Origin: Oscillospiraceae bacterium
GTDB taxonomy: Bacteria; Bacillota; Clostridia; Oscillospirales; Acutalibacteraceae
Length of the DNA stretch: 64,000 nt
Reading direction: 5' to 3'
Assembly (NCBI GenBank): GCA_015066095.1
Contig: SVPC01000005.1
Span: forward strand, 1-64,000
Position 1 is the first letter of the stretch. The number at the start of each line of letters is the position of its first letter. A model generated the notes under the pieces. It was not told the DNA's origin. It saw nothing but the letters and a program-made list of their open reading frames with translations, and ran no database searches. The position numbers were made by a program, and so were the translations under genes. Below, one piece after another: positions 51,754 through 59,931 of the stretch.

Positions 51754-52010
51754 AACTCATAGTATAAATCTCCTTGTTTTACAGATACTAACAGTACAAA
51801 TTTGTAAAGCAAGGAGATTTTTGTATATATGAAAGCAACTGGAATAGTTCGTAGAATCGAGGAATGCGTTATTTTAGGGCAAACCGCCTGAAAGGCGCAT
51901 AAACACTAGGGTTTTCGCTGGTTTGCCCCATTGAACGCATTGGTGTCAAAAACGGTTTTTGACGGTTTTTATACATAGCAAAAGCGAGGTGAAATCCACC
52001 TCGCTTAAAA
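51754..52010 (+). repeat. spoVT-leader repeat, copy B, with 20-codon mini-ORF at 51829-51891
   Basis: Mini-ORF MKATGIVRRIEECVILGQTA*; SD hairpin 51766-51820; nested stems 51863-51941; terminal TACATAGCAAAAGCGAGG hairpin 51971-52007. Confidence 0.7.
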
Positions 52011-52070
52011 TTCATTATATAGTAATTAATAAGGGAAATATACCGTTTTTCACACGGGTGCGATTAAATA

Positions 52071-52099
52071 TTGACAAAAACGCACGCGTGCGTTATAAT
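52071..52099 (+). promoter_or_regulatory. Promoter with operator in spacer: TTGACA-17-TATAAT
   Basis: TTGACA 52071-52076, TATAAT 52094-52099; perfect palindrome AACGCACGCGTGCGTT at 52079-52094. Confidence 0.85.
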
Positions 52100-52120
52100 A
52101 ACATTCGTGAGGTGATTAAT

Positions 52121-53764
52121 ATGTCCTATATAGGTTTGGAAGAAAATTTATTGATTGAATTTAAAAGTGATAGAAATTGTTTGGATAATAACGAAATAAT
52201 AGATGCGGTGGTCGCATTTGCAAACACTGATGGCGGAGATTTATATATTGGTGTTGAAGATGACGGAACAATCACAGGGCTTCATGATAAACATAAGGAT
52301 GCAACTCAGTTAGCTGCATTTATTGCAAATAAAACAGTGCCTCCAATTTCGGTGAGGGTAGAAGTAGTTGAAGCTGAATTCCCGTATTTAAAAATATCTG
52401 TACCTAAAAGAACATCTATAGTTTCTTCTTCAACTGGCAAAATGCAACGAAGAAGGTTGAAAGCTGATGGAAGCCCAGAAAATGTACCCATGTACCCATA
52501 TGAAATTGCGACGAGATTATCATCACTTAGCTTATTAGATTATTCTTCACAGCCTGTTCCAGATTCATCTTATTCTGATCTTGACCCTCTAGAACGAGAA
52601 AGACTTCGCAATATTATTCGATCTTATCGAGGCGAGCCTTCTTTGCTCGAGTTAAATGATGAAGAACTGGATAAAGCCTTACAACTGGTAACACTAAACG
52701 AAGGAAAGTTAGTGCCTACCTTTTGCGGATTGCTATTAATTGGAAAAAAAGAAGCACTATTGAAGCATATGCCTACAGCGGAATCTTCTATTCAGGTGTT
52801 AAGTGGTACCGATATTAAAATCAATGAGTCTTTTAAACTTCCAATTTTATCTGCCTTTGAAAAAATAACAGAGTTCTTCTCTGCGTGGAATCGCTCTGAA
52901 GAAATGGAAATGGGGTTATTTAGAATTACCATTCCTGATTATGACATAAAGGCTTTTAGAGAAGCTTTAGTAAATGCTTTTTGTCATAGAGATTATTCTG
53001 TGTTAGGCAGAGTCTTAATACAAATAACAGACATTGGCATGACAATTAGTAATCCTGGCGGTTTTATAGAAGGTATAAACATTGATAATCTATTAGACGC
53101 CGAGCCACACGGAAGAAATCCGGTTCTTGCCGATGCCTTAAAAAGAATTGGGTTAGCAGAACGAACTGGACGAGGAATCGACAGAATATACGAAGGCTCC
53201 TTGTCATACGGTAGACATTTGCCAGACTATACACAGTCAACAGCTAATTCTGTAAAATTGTTTATACCCAAAGGACCTACAGATAAAGCATTCATACAAA
53301 TGATTTCCTTAGAGCAACAACGTATGGGAAGATCATTACCTATACATTCACTATTAGTTATGAACGCTCTTAAAAATTCATCACGTTGTCATGTTCACGA
53401 GTTAGCTGAGGAACTTAAAATATCTGAAAGTCGTATTAGAACAACTGTTGAAACATTAGTTGTGTCAGGTTTAATTGAAGCTGGTGGTAATGGGCGCGGT
53501 CGCTATTATATGCTTAGTTCTAAATATTACAAAAAAACAAAGAATACGGTAGCATATATTCGTCAGAAAGATATAGACCCAATTCGCCATGAGGAATTAG
53601 TATTAGAGTTGCTCAAGAAAAAAGGCGATGTTAAGAGAGCTGATGTTGTTGATTTACTACATGTTACAGAACCACAGGCATTTCGCATATTGAAGAAAAT
53701 GGCGGATGCAAATAAAATACGATTAGTAGGTTCAGGGGCAGGATCTAAGTATGTTTTAAATTGA
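52121..53764 (+). CDS. AlbA_2/Schlafen-type ATP-binding transcriptional regulator
   Basis: N-terminal ENLLIEFKSDR...VAFANTDGGDLYIGVEDDG, central FREALVNAFCHRDYS, C-terminal winged helix; track start at 51959 lies upstream of the promoter. Confidence 0.88.
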   Translation: MSYIGLEENLLIEFKSDRNCLDNNEIIDAVVAFANTDGGDLYIGVEDDGTITGLHDKHKDATQLAAFIANKTVPPISVRVEVVEAEFPYLKISVPKRTSIVSSSTGKMQRRRLKADGSPENVPMYPYEIATRLSSLSLLDYSSQPVPDSSYSDLDPLERERLRNIIRSYRGEPSLLELNDEELDKALQLVTLNEGKLVPTFCGLLLIGKKEALLKHMPTAESSIQVLSGTDIKINESFKLPILSAFEKITEFFSAWNRSEEMEMGLFRITIPDYDIKAFREALVNAFCHRDYSVLGRVLIQITDIGMTISNPGGFIEGINIDNLLDAEPHGRNPVLADALKRIGLAERTGRGIDRIYEGSLSYGRHLPDYTQSTANSVKLFIPKGPTDKAFIQMISLEQQRMGRSLPIHSLLVMNALKNSSRCHVHELAEELKISESRIRTTVETLVVSGLIEAGGNGRGRYYMLSSKYYKKTKNTVAYIRQKDIDPIRHEELVLELLKKKGDVKRADVVDLLHVTEPQAFRILKKMADANKIRLVGSGAGSKYVLN

Positions 53765-53776
53765 TCAAAACGCACA

Positions 53777-53818
53777 AAAACACACAAAAAACGCACGCGT
53801 GCGTTTTTTGTGTGTTTT
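53777..53818. repeat. 42-bp perfect palindrome containing the operator core
   Basis: AAAACACACAAAAAACGCACGCGTGCGTTTTTTGTGTGTTTT, 13 bp after the stop codon. Confidence 0.9.
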
Positions 53819-53862
53819 AATTTGTTTCGTAACAGCGGAGTGGTATTCCACTCCGCTTTCGT

Positions 53863-54405
53863 TTATTTAATTGTTGATAGGGAACAAACAATATTGTGCA
53901 GATACTCTTTGTTTTCATCTAGATAGGATGGCATTGCAGAGACTAATACCCATGCAAAGGTTTCGTCGTCTGGCAACTCAATCAAATATGACGCATAATA
54001 GTTCTTAACGCCGTCTTTCTCTGCAGAATATAAGGCGTGGGTAACTACTTGCTGTGAAAATGTTTGTGTTTTTGCCTTTTCGATAACATTAACAGTGGTT
54101 CTTTGACTTAACAATCCCTCATTTTGCATATCGTAAATATCTAATGGTGTTAAATTTTCAGGAATGTCGATATGTCTATACGCCATGATGCTTATGTAAG
54201 CGTTTTCATTGGTTATTTGCAAATCCCAATCACCGTCGGTCTTTTCATTGAAAGTACTATCTGCTGTTATTTGTAAATGATAATTATCAACAGTAAATAT
54301 AGTTTCCGTTGGCTCAAGAAGGGAAGCTGGGTTATTTGGAACAGAGCAACCTACTGTTGAGAATAGGATACAGGTCATTAAAAGCACAATAATTTTTTTA
54401 ATCAT
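53863..54405 (-). CDS. Lipoprotein, unknown function
   Basis: Lipobox MIKKIIVLLMTCILFSTVGCSVP; start chosen downstream of AGGTG. Confidence 0.75.
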   Translation of the reverse strand: MIKKIIVLLMTCILFSTVGCSVPNNPASLLEPTETIFTVDNYHLQITADSTFNEKTDGDWDLQITNENAYISIMAYRHIDIPENLTPLDIYDMQNEGLLSQRTTVNVIEKAKTQTFSQQVVTHALYSAEKDGVKNYYASYLIELPDDETFAWVLVSAMPSYLDENKEYLHNIVCSLSTIK

Positions 54406-54499
54406 AAAATCACCTCGCTTTAAAAAATACAATTTACACCGCATAAGTTGGCATGTTAAAAGTTGTGAAAAACCCTCAGCAAGTAACAAAACGTTACAT

Positions 54500-54528
54500 A
54501 TTTATTGTAACATAGCCTTACAATAAAT
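54500..54528. promoter_or_regulatory. Inverted repeat, candidate operator of the XRE regulator
   Basis: ATTTATTGTAA-CATAGCC-TTACAATAAAT immediately upstream of the HTH CDS. Confidence 0.6.
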
Positions 54529-54540
54529 GCAAGAGGTGAT

Positions 54541-54747
54541 TTGATGATCGGACTAAAAAATATACGCAAACAACGAAAATTGAATCAACAAAAGGTTGCG
54601 TTAGATTTAAACATTTCAAGAGAAGCATTGTCTTATTATGAAAACGGTAAGCGAGAGCCATCTCTTCAACTTTTAGTTCAAATGTCAAATTACTTTAACG
54701 TTTCAATCAATTATCTAATAACAGGACAAGAATTTCAAAAAAGATGA
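54541..54747 (+). CDS. XRE family transcriptional regulator
   Basis: LKNIRKQRKLNQQKVALDLNISREALSYYENGKREPSLQLLVQMSNYFNVSINYL. Confidence 0.9.
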   Translation: MMIGLKNIRKQRKLNQQKVALDLNISREALSYYENGKREPSLQLLVQMSNYFNVSINYLITGQEFQKR

Positions 54748-54790
54748 ACCTAACTTTGAAAAAAGTAGGTTCGTTTTTTTATATTCAGTA

Positions 54791-54847
54791 TAAATTCCCT
54801 TTAATCACAAATAATAGTATCACGAGTTGAAATTAAAGGAGAATTTA
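54791..54847 (+). promoter_or_regulatory. SD-occluding hairpin in the spoVT leader
   Basis: TAAATTCCCTTTAAT (54791-54805) pairs with ATTAAAGG(A)GAATTTA (54832-54847), one bulge, burying AAAGGAG. Confidence 0.7.
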
Positions 54848-54850
54848 TAT

Positions 54851-55387
54851 ATGAAAGCAACAGGTATTGTGAGAAGAATAGACGACCTTGGTCGTGTCGT
54901 TATCCCGAAAGAGATAAGAAGGACGATGCGAATCAGAGAGGGAGACCCTTTGGAAATATATACCAATGCGGGTGGGGAAGTTATTTTTAAAAAATATTCA
55001 CCGATGGGTGAACTTTCTAATTTTGCGACAGAGTATGCCGAAGCGCTTGGTACAGGTACCAAACTTGCGGTAATTATTTGTGACCGTGACCATTGTGTGG
55101 CGGCGGCAGGTATTTCTAAAAAAGAGGCGCTTGAACGTAGAATCACACCCGATTTAGAGGATATTATTGAGGGCCGTCGTAATGTGACATATACACCTGA
55201 GCAGACCCACTTTGCATTAGAGGGTGTCGAGCGTAAAATTTGTGCCGCAGTGCCTATAATTACAGCGGGTGATGTTTGCGGTGCGGTTGTTTTATTGGAA
55301 AGTGATGGTATTAAGGGCGTAGACGACGCAGAGGTTAAATTGCTTTCGGTTGCGGCAGCATTTTTAGGAAAACAGATAGAAGAATAA
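54851..55387 (+). CDS. spoVT: Stage V sporulation protein T (AbrB-like N-domain, GAF-like C-domain)
   Basis: MKATGIVRRIDDLGRVVIPKEIRRTMRIREGDPLEIYTNAGGEVIFKKYSPMGEL. Confidence 0.94.
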   Translation: MKATGIVRRIDDLGRVVIPKEIRRTMRIREGDPLEIYTNAGGEVIFKKYSPMGELSNFATEYAEALGTGTKLAVIICDRDHCVAAAGISKKEALERRITPDLEDIIEGRRNVTYTPEQTHFALEGVERKICAAVPIITAGDVCGAVVLLESDGIKGVDDAEVKLLSVAAAFLGKQIEE

Positions 55388-55392
55388 AAGCA

Positions 55393-55428
55393 TACACCCC
55401 TTACCACAACAATGCGGTAAGGGGTGTA
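55393..55428 (+). terminator. Terminator after spoVT
   Basis: TACACCCCTTACC / GGTAAGGGGTGTA. Confidence 0.75.
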
Positions 55429-55518
55429 TTATAGTTTGTGCCGCGCCGCCGCAGGCAATTACGCCTTTACACTTAATAAAATCTCAACCCCTTATCCCCG
55501 ACCATATAGACACATATG

Positions 55519-55871
55519 AATTATAGTTTATCGGGTTAAAAGAATGGTACAAACCAAAGCCTTCTCCTGCGGGAGAAGGTGGCGCGGCGTAAGCCGTGAC
55601 GGATGAGGAGTCAATGAAAATTGATTTAAAACACCTCATCCACCGCTAATACGGTCTGACAGACCCGTCCCCTTTTGTCGGCTTTGCCGACATTTCCCCC
55701 ACACTGTGGGGGAATCTTCCCCTTCCCCTCAAGGGGAAGGCTTCCTGTGCTATCTATATAAAAACATCGTAGGGGAGACCAATGGTCTCCCGAAAAATTA
55801 CATCTCACCTGAACGGGCAAACATTGTTTGCCCCTACGATATACCAATCGTCTCCACGATAAACTATAATT
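55519..55871. repeat. 353-bp non-coding element bounded by AATTATAGTTTATCG / CGATAAACTATAATT inverted repeats
   Basis: Perfect 15-bp terminal inverted repeats; interior full of small hairpins (CTTCTCCTGCGGGAGAAG, GGAGACCAATGGTCTCC, GGGCAAACATTGTTTGCCC). Confidence 0.6.
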
Positions 55872-55962
55872 TAAGTGGGTTTTATCAAAATAAAGCATAT
55901 TGACAAAAATTGTCTTATTTGGTAAAATATAAAAAAGGTTCCCGAAGTGAACGGAAACCTTT

Positions 55963-56038
55963 TGGAGCTGAAGATGGGACTCGAACCCACGACCTGCTGA
56001 TTACGAATCAGCTGCTCTACCAACTGAGCCACTCCAGC
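55963..56038 (-). tRNA. tRNA-Thr(CGT)
   Basis: GCTGGAGTGGCTCAGTTGGTAGAGCAGCTGATTCGTAATCAGCAGGTCGTGGGTTCGAGTCCCATCTTCAGCTCCA; anticodon CGT. Confidence 0.95.
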
Positions 56039-56187
56039 GTACAACACTCATTGCAATGGGAAAGGACAAATTTTTAATAAAAATTTGTCGCAAAATCAAA
56101 GATTTTGTGGTGAAACAACTTTGTTTCGCCTAACCTGTTCCATTATAACAATATTTGATTATGCCGTCAAGGGGAATTTGAGAGATT

Positions 56188-56607
56188 ATGGATATAATAA
56201 AAACTTCGGATTTGACTATAAATGAAAGAATAAGAAAATACAGAAAAGAGAAAAAAATGAGCCAAAAGCAAGTTGCTGCGGCTTTGGATATGAATTATAC
56301 CACCTATTCGCAAATGGAACGCGAGGCAAAAAATATCCCTGCACAGACTGTGCTTAACATCGCTTATGTTTTAGGGGTAAAAGCGGAATTATTACTTTAT
56401 GGTGAAAATCCGATAGAGCCTGATTTTCCCGAGCCTAGACCGTTGGTTGTTAAAGACCCTAACCAAGTGGATTTTACGGCGGTTTTAAAGTATAAAACAC
56501 CCGATTTTGAAATTACACACGAAGAAAAGCAGATTATAAAAATATTTAAAAATGCTACCGAAAAACAAAAACAACAAATAAGGGAATTTATGAAACAGTT
56601 CCAATAA
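56188..56607 (+). CDS. XRE family transcriptional regulator
   Basis: IRKYRKEKKMSQKQVAAALDMNYTTYSQMEREAKNIPAQTVLNIAYVLGV. Confidence 0.88.
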   Translation: MDIIKTSDLTINERIRKYRKEKKMSQKQVAAALDMNYTTYSQMEREAKNIPAQTVLNIAYVLGVKAELLLYGENPIEPDFPEPRPLVVKDPNQVDFTAVLKYKTPDFEITHEEKQIIKIFKNATEKQKQQIREFMKQFQ

Positions 56608-56637
56608 GCAAAAATGCCATCTTTCGATGGCATTTTT

Positions 56638-56883
56638 TTAATTTCGGTTACGGCATCTGCAACGGTTTAAAAAGAAAACCAAAATTATCGCCAAAGCAAG
56701 GCCTACTGCAAAAACTATCAAAGGAATCAAAGCTTCTACAATGGTAGCGGTGGCGGTAACGCCTATAATCAAGCCTACTACAAGCGCCAATGCTATTGCC
56801 AAAACGGCAAGAACAGCGTTAACGCAGGTACGGTTTGCACAGGTGCATTCATAAGCCGTGTTTTCATATCTGTTGTCTAACAA
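56638..56883 (-). CDS. Small Cys-containing membrane protein, unknown
   Basis: 81 aa, two TM segments, Cys-rich termini (CTCANRTC ... CRCRN). Confidence 0.6.
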   Translation of the reverse strand: MLDNRYENTAYECTCANRTCVNAVLAVLAIALALVVGLIIGVTATATIVEALIPLIVFAVGLALAIILVFFLNRCRCRNRN

Positions 56884-56951
56884 ACTTCCACACCCTTTAT
56901 TTTTTTACCCGGGTCAATAATATTATATGCTACGGGTGTGGGACAGGTTAA

Positions 56952-58340
56952 TTATTTCATAAATTCATACATTGCGCGGTAGCACATATAAACATCGAAT
57001 TTAGCAGTCGTTTCAAAAGGCGCGTGCATTGAAAGAACAGGTACACCAAGGTCAATAACATCTACACCCATATTTGCGATATACTGAGCAACAGTTCCGC
57101 CGCCGCCTGCATCAACTTTGCCAAGTTCGCCTGTTTGCCAAGTGATACCTGCATTATCGAGCATATTGCGAACATATGCCACATATTCGGCACCTGCATC
57201 GGAAGTGCCTGATTTACCGCGAGCGCCTGTATATTTGGTAACAACCACGCCGTAATTCACTTTGGAAGCGTTGCGACGCTCAGAAACATCTTGGAATGTG
57301 GGGTCTAAAGCGGCATTAACATCAGCAGAAAGGCATTTCGAATTGCGAAGCGCCACAGTAGGGTCAACATTTTGGCATTTAGCAATATCGCCAATTACAA
57401 AACGCAAGAAATCAGATTCCAAACCTGTATTACCCATAGAGCCGATTTCTTCCTTATCAGCAAGGATTGCAATAGCGGTTTTTTCGGGGTTTTCAACCTT
57501 TAAAATGGCGGTTAAAGCGGGGTAAGCACAAACGCGGTCGTCCTGACCGTAAGCGCCTATCATTGAGCGGTCAAGACCGATGTCACAAGCCTTGAAAGCA
57601 GGAACAATTTCAAGTTCTGCCGATAAGAAATCGGCTTCATTTATGCCATATTTTTGATTAAGAATATTTAAAATATTAAGTTTTACAAGTTCACTTGCAT
57701 CGTCATCTTTAAATGGGTGGCTGCCGATAAGCACATTAAGTTCTTCACCTTTGATACCTTCGTTTAAAGTGCGTTTGCTTTGTTCGGTTGCAAGGTGGGG
57801 GAGAAGGTCGTTTATAACAAACTTGGGCTCGTCATCCTTTTCACCGATACAAACCTCTATAACACTACCGTCTTTAAGCGCAAAAACACCGTGGAGTGAG
57901 AGCGGAATAGCAGCCCATTGATATTTCTTTATACCACCGTAGTAGTGAGTTTTAAAGAGCGCAAGTTCAATTTCTTCATATAAAGGGTTGGGTTTAAGGT
58001 CAAGGCGGGGTGAATCAATATGTGCGGCGGTTATATTTGCGCCGTTATCAATTGCTTGTTCACCGATAACCGCAAAAGCTACAGTTTTACCGCGGTTATT
58101 AAAGTAAACTTTATCACCGACATTATATTTTTTGCCGTACTCGAACTCGGTAAAGCCTTTTTTCTTTGCCATATCGAGAGCGGTTTTTACCGCTTCACGC
58201 TCGGTTTTGGCGTCATCTAAAAACTTTTTATATTCTTCGCAGTAGGTTGCAATTTCACCCAAAAGTTTATCGTCAGCAGTTTTTAACCCATTTTTAGGGG
58301 TGTAAAATAGTTGCTCTTTTAATGCTTTAATATCGCTCAT
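56952..58340 (-). CDS. M18 family aminopeptidase
   Basis: AAHIDSPRLDLKPNPLYE; ADKEEIGSMGNTG; DLGVPVLSMHAPFE. Confidence 0.93.
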   Translation of the reverse strand: MSDIKALKEQLFYTPKNGLKTADDKLLGEIATYCEEYKKFLDDAKTEREAVKTALDMAKKKGFTEFEYGKKYNVGDKVYFNNRGKTVAFAVIGEQAIDNGANITAAHIDSPRLDLKPNPLYEEIELALFKTHYYGGIKKYQWAAIPLSLHGVFALKDGSVIEVCIGEKDDEPKFVINDLLPHLATEQSKRTLNEGIKGEELNVLIGSHPFKDDDASELVKLNILNILNQKYGINEADFLSAELEIVPAFKACDIGLDRSMIGAYGQDDRVCAYPALTAILKVENPEKTAIAILADKEEIGSMGNTGLESDFLRFVIGDIAKCQNVDPTVALRNSKCLSADVNAALDPTFQDVSERRNASKVNYGVVVTKYTGARGKSGTSDAGAEYVAYVRNMLDNAGITWQTGELGKVDAGGGGTVAQYIANMGVDVIDLGVPVLSMHAPFETTAKFDVYMCYRAMYEFMK

Positions 58341-58930
58341 AAGTTTTCTCCTTGTTGAAAAATTTTGGTTAAAACCTCGCTGAAATCTGTAAAAAATTCA
58401 TCTTCGGTTTTATTGTTGTATATTATATAGTCTGCATTTTTTTGATAAAAATCATCACTTTTTCCTGCATTCATACGAAGAAGCGCTTCTTCCTTTGTGA
58501 GATTATCTCGTGAAATAATACGCTTAAGACGAATTTCATTATCGCTTAAAACAGCGATTGTTTTAAAGCAGATTTCATTTATCCCACTTTCAAAAAGTGT
58601 GGGTGCATCTAATAAAATTTTGCCTTTATTTGTTTCTTTTAATACAAGTTCTTTAATAAAAGGGAAAATTGTTTTATTTAAAAGTTCGGTATTTTCTTTG
58701 GAGTAAAATGCAATGGTAGCCAATTTTTTTCGGTCAAGTGTGCCGTCGGTGTTAAGGATATCGTCACCGAAGACTTTAGTCAATGCCAAAAGACCTTCGC
58801 TGTCCTTTTCAACTGCTTTTCGTGCAAGGGTGTCACAGTTGACATGGCGAAAGCCGAATTTGTTACAATATTCACTTAAAACGCTTTTTCCTGAACCCGT
58901 AGGTCCTGTAACACCTATGATTAAGTTCAT
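58337..58930 (-). CDS. coaE: Dephospho-CoA kinase
   Basis: IGVTGPTGSGKSVLSEYCNKFGFRHVNCDTLAR; LLDAPTLFESG. Confidence 0.94.
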   Translation of the reverse strand: MNLIIGVTGPTGSGKSVLSEYCNKFGFRHVNCDTLARKAVEKDSEGLLALTKVFGDDILNTDGTLDRKKLATIAFYSKENTELLNKTIFPFIKELVLKETNKGKILLDAPTLFESGINEICFKTIAVLSDNEIRLKRIISRDNLTKEEALLRMNAGKSDDFYQKNADYIIYNNKTEDEFFTDFSEVLTKIFQQGENL

Positions 58931-59931
58931 AATTTTATCACCTTAAACGCCGCCGCACGGATAAGTCTGTTATAAACTGCAAGACCAATTCCGTCTTTTT
59001 CGGGGGCGTGAATATATGCGTATTTTGTATTTGAATTATCCACTTCGCGCAGTACAGAAAAGATGTTTTGCGCTAATGTTTCGGGATGTGCCTTTTCGCC
59101 GTAAATTATTTTTGGTATACTTATATCGCTTTCTTCTTCAGCAAAGCAGACTGCAACCGCATTTGATTTTTGATTTACAAAGTCTGCAAAGTTTTCGCCC
59201 TCTACAAGAAAAGTTTCGGTTTTGGGAGCGTAGTGTTTATATTTCATACCGGGACTTGCGGCAGTTTCGCCACTTTCAAGCTCGGATAAAACGGCTTTGT
59301 TTACGGTTATATCGGGTAAAATTTCGCGCAGTTGTTCCAAGGTTATACCGCCCGGTCGTAAAAGTACGGGCTTTTCACCGGCAAGGGAAATAACGGTAGA
59401 TTCCACACCAACATTACAGTTTTCTCCCATAAGTACAGCGTCAATTTTGCCGTCAAGGTCATTAACCACATGCTCTGCCGTGGTGGGACTGGGACTGCCC
59501 GAAATATTAGCCGACGGTGCGGCAAGCGGAAGTCCGCTTTTTGAAATAACCTCACGCGCGGTTTGGTTAGACGGCATTCTTATAGCAACTGTTGAAAGCC
59601 CTGCCGATACACAGTCGGGTATCTTGTTAGTCTTGTTTAAAACAATGGTAAGCGGACCGGGCCAAAATTTTTCGGCACAAATAAGTGCGGTTTTTGGAAT
59701 ATCCTTTGCGATTTCATAAACTGTTTCAATTTCGGCAATGTGAACTATAAGCGGATTATCCTGCGGTCTGCCCTTGGCGCCGAAAATTTTTTCGATTGCT
59801 TTGGGGTTAAACGCGTTTGCGGCAAGACCATACACAGTTTCGGTCGGTATGCCTACAACACCGCCGTTTTTTAAAATTTGACAAGCAGTTTCTATACCAC
59901 TTTTGTCGGTGTTAAGCTTTTGTGTTATCAT
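58927..59931 (-). CDS. L-threonylcarbamoyladenylate synthase (Sua5/YwlC)
   Basis: GGVVGIPTETVYGLAANAFNPKAIEKIFGAKGRPQDNPLIVHI; LLRPGGITLEQL. Confidence 0.95.
   Translation of the reverse strand: MITQKLNTDKSGIETACQILKNGGVVGIPTETVYGLAANAFNPKAIEKIFGAKGRPQDNPLIVHIAEIETVYEIAKDIPKTALICAEKFWPGPLTIVLNKTNKIPDCVSAGLSTVAIRMPSNQTAREVISKSGLPLAAPSANISGSPSPTTAEHVVNDLDGKIDAVLMGENCNVGVESTVISLAGEKPVLLRPGGITLEQLREILPDITVNKAVLSELESGETAASPGMKYKHYAPKTETFLVEGENFADFVNQKSNAVAVCFAEEESDISIPKIIYGEKAHPETLAQNIFSVLREVDNSNTKYAYIHAPEKDGIGLAVYNRLIRAAAFKVIKL

Noticed and set aside
51959-52120. N-terminal extension of the AlbA_2 ORF in the track
   Set aside because: Would start upstream of the consensus promoter and operator; the RBS-supported ATG is at 52121.
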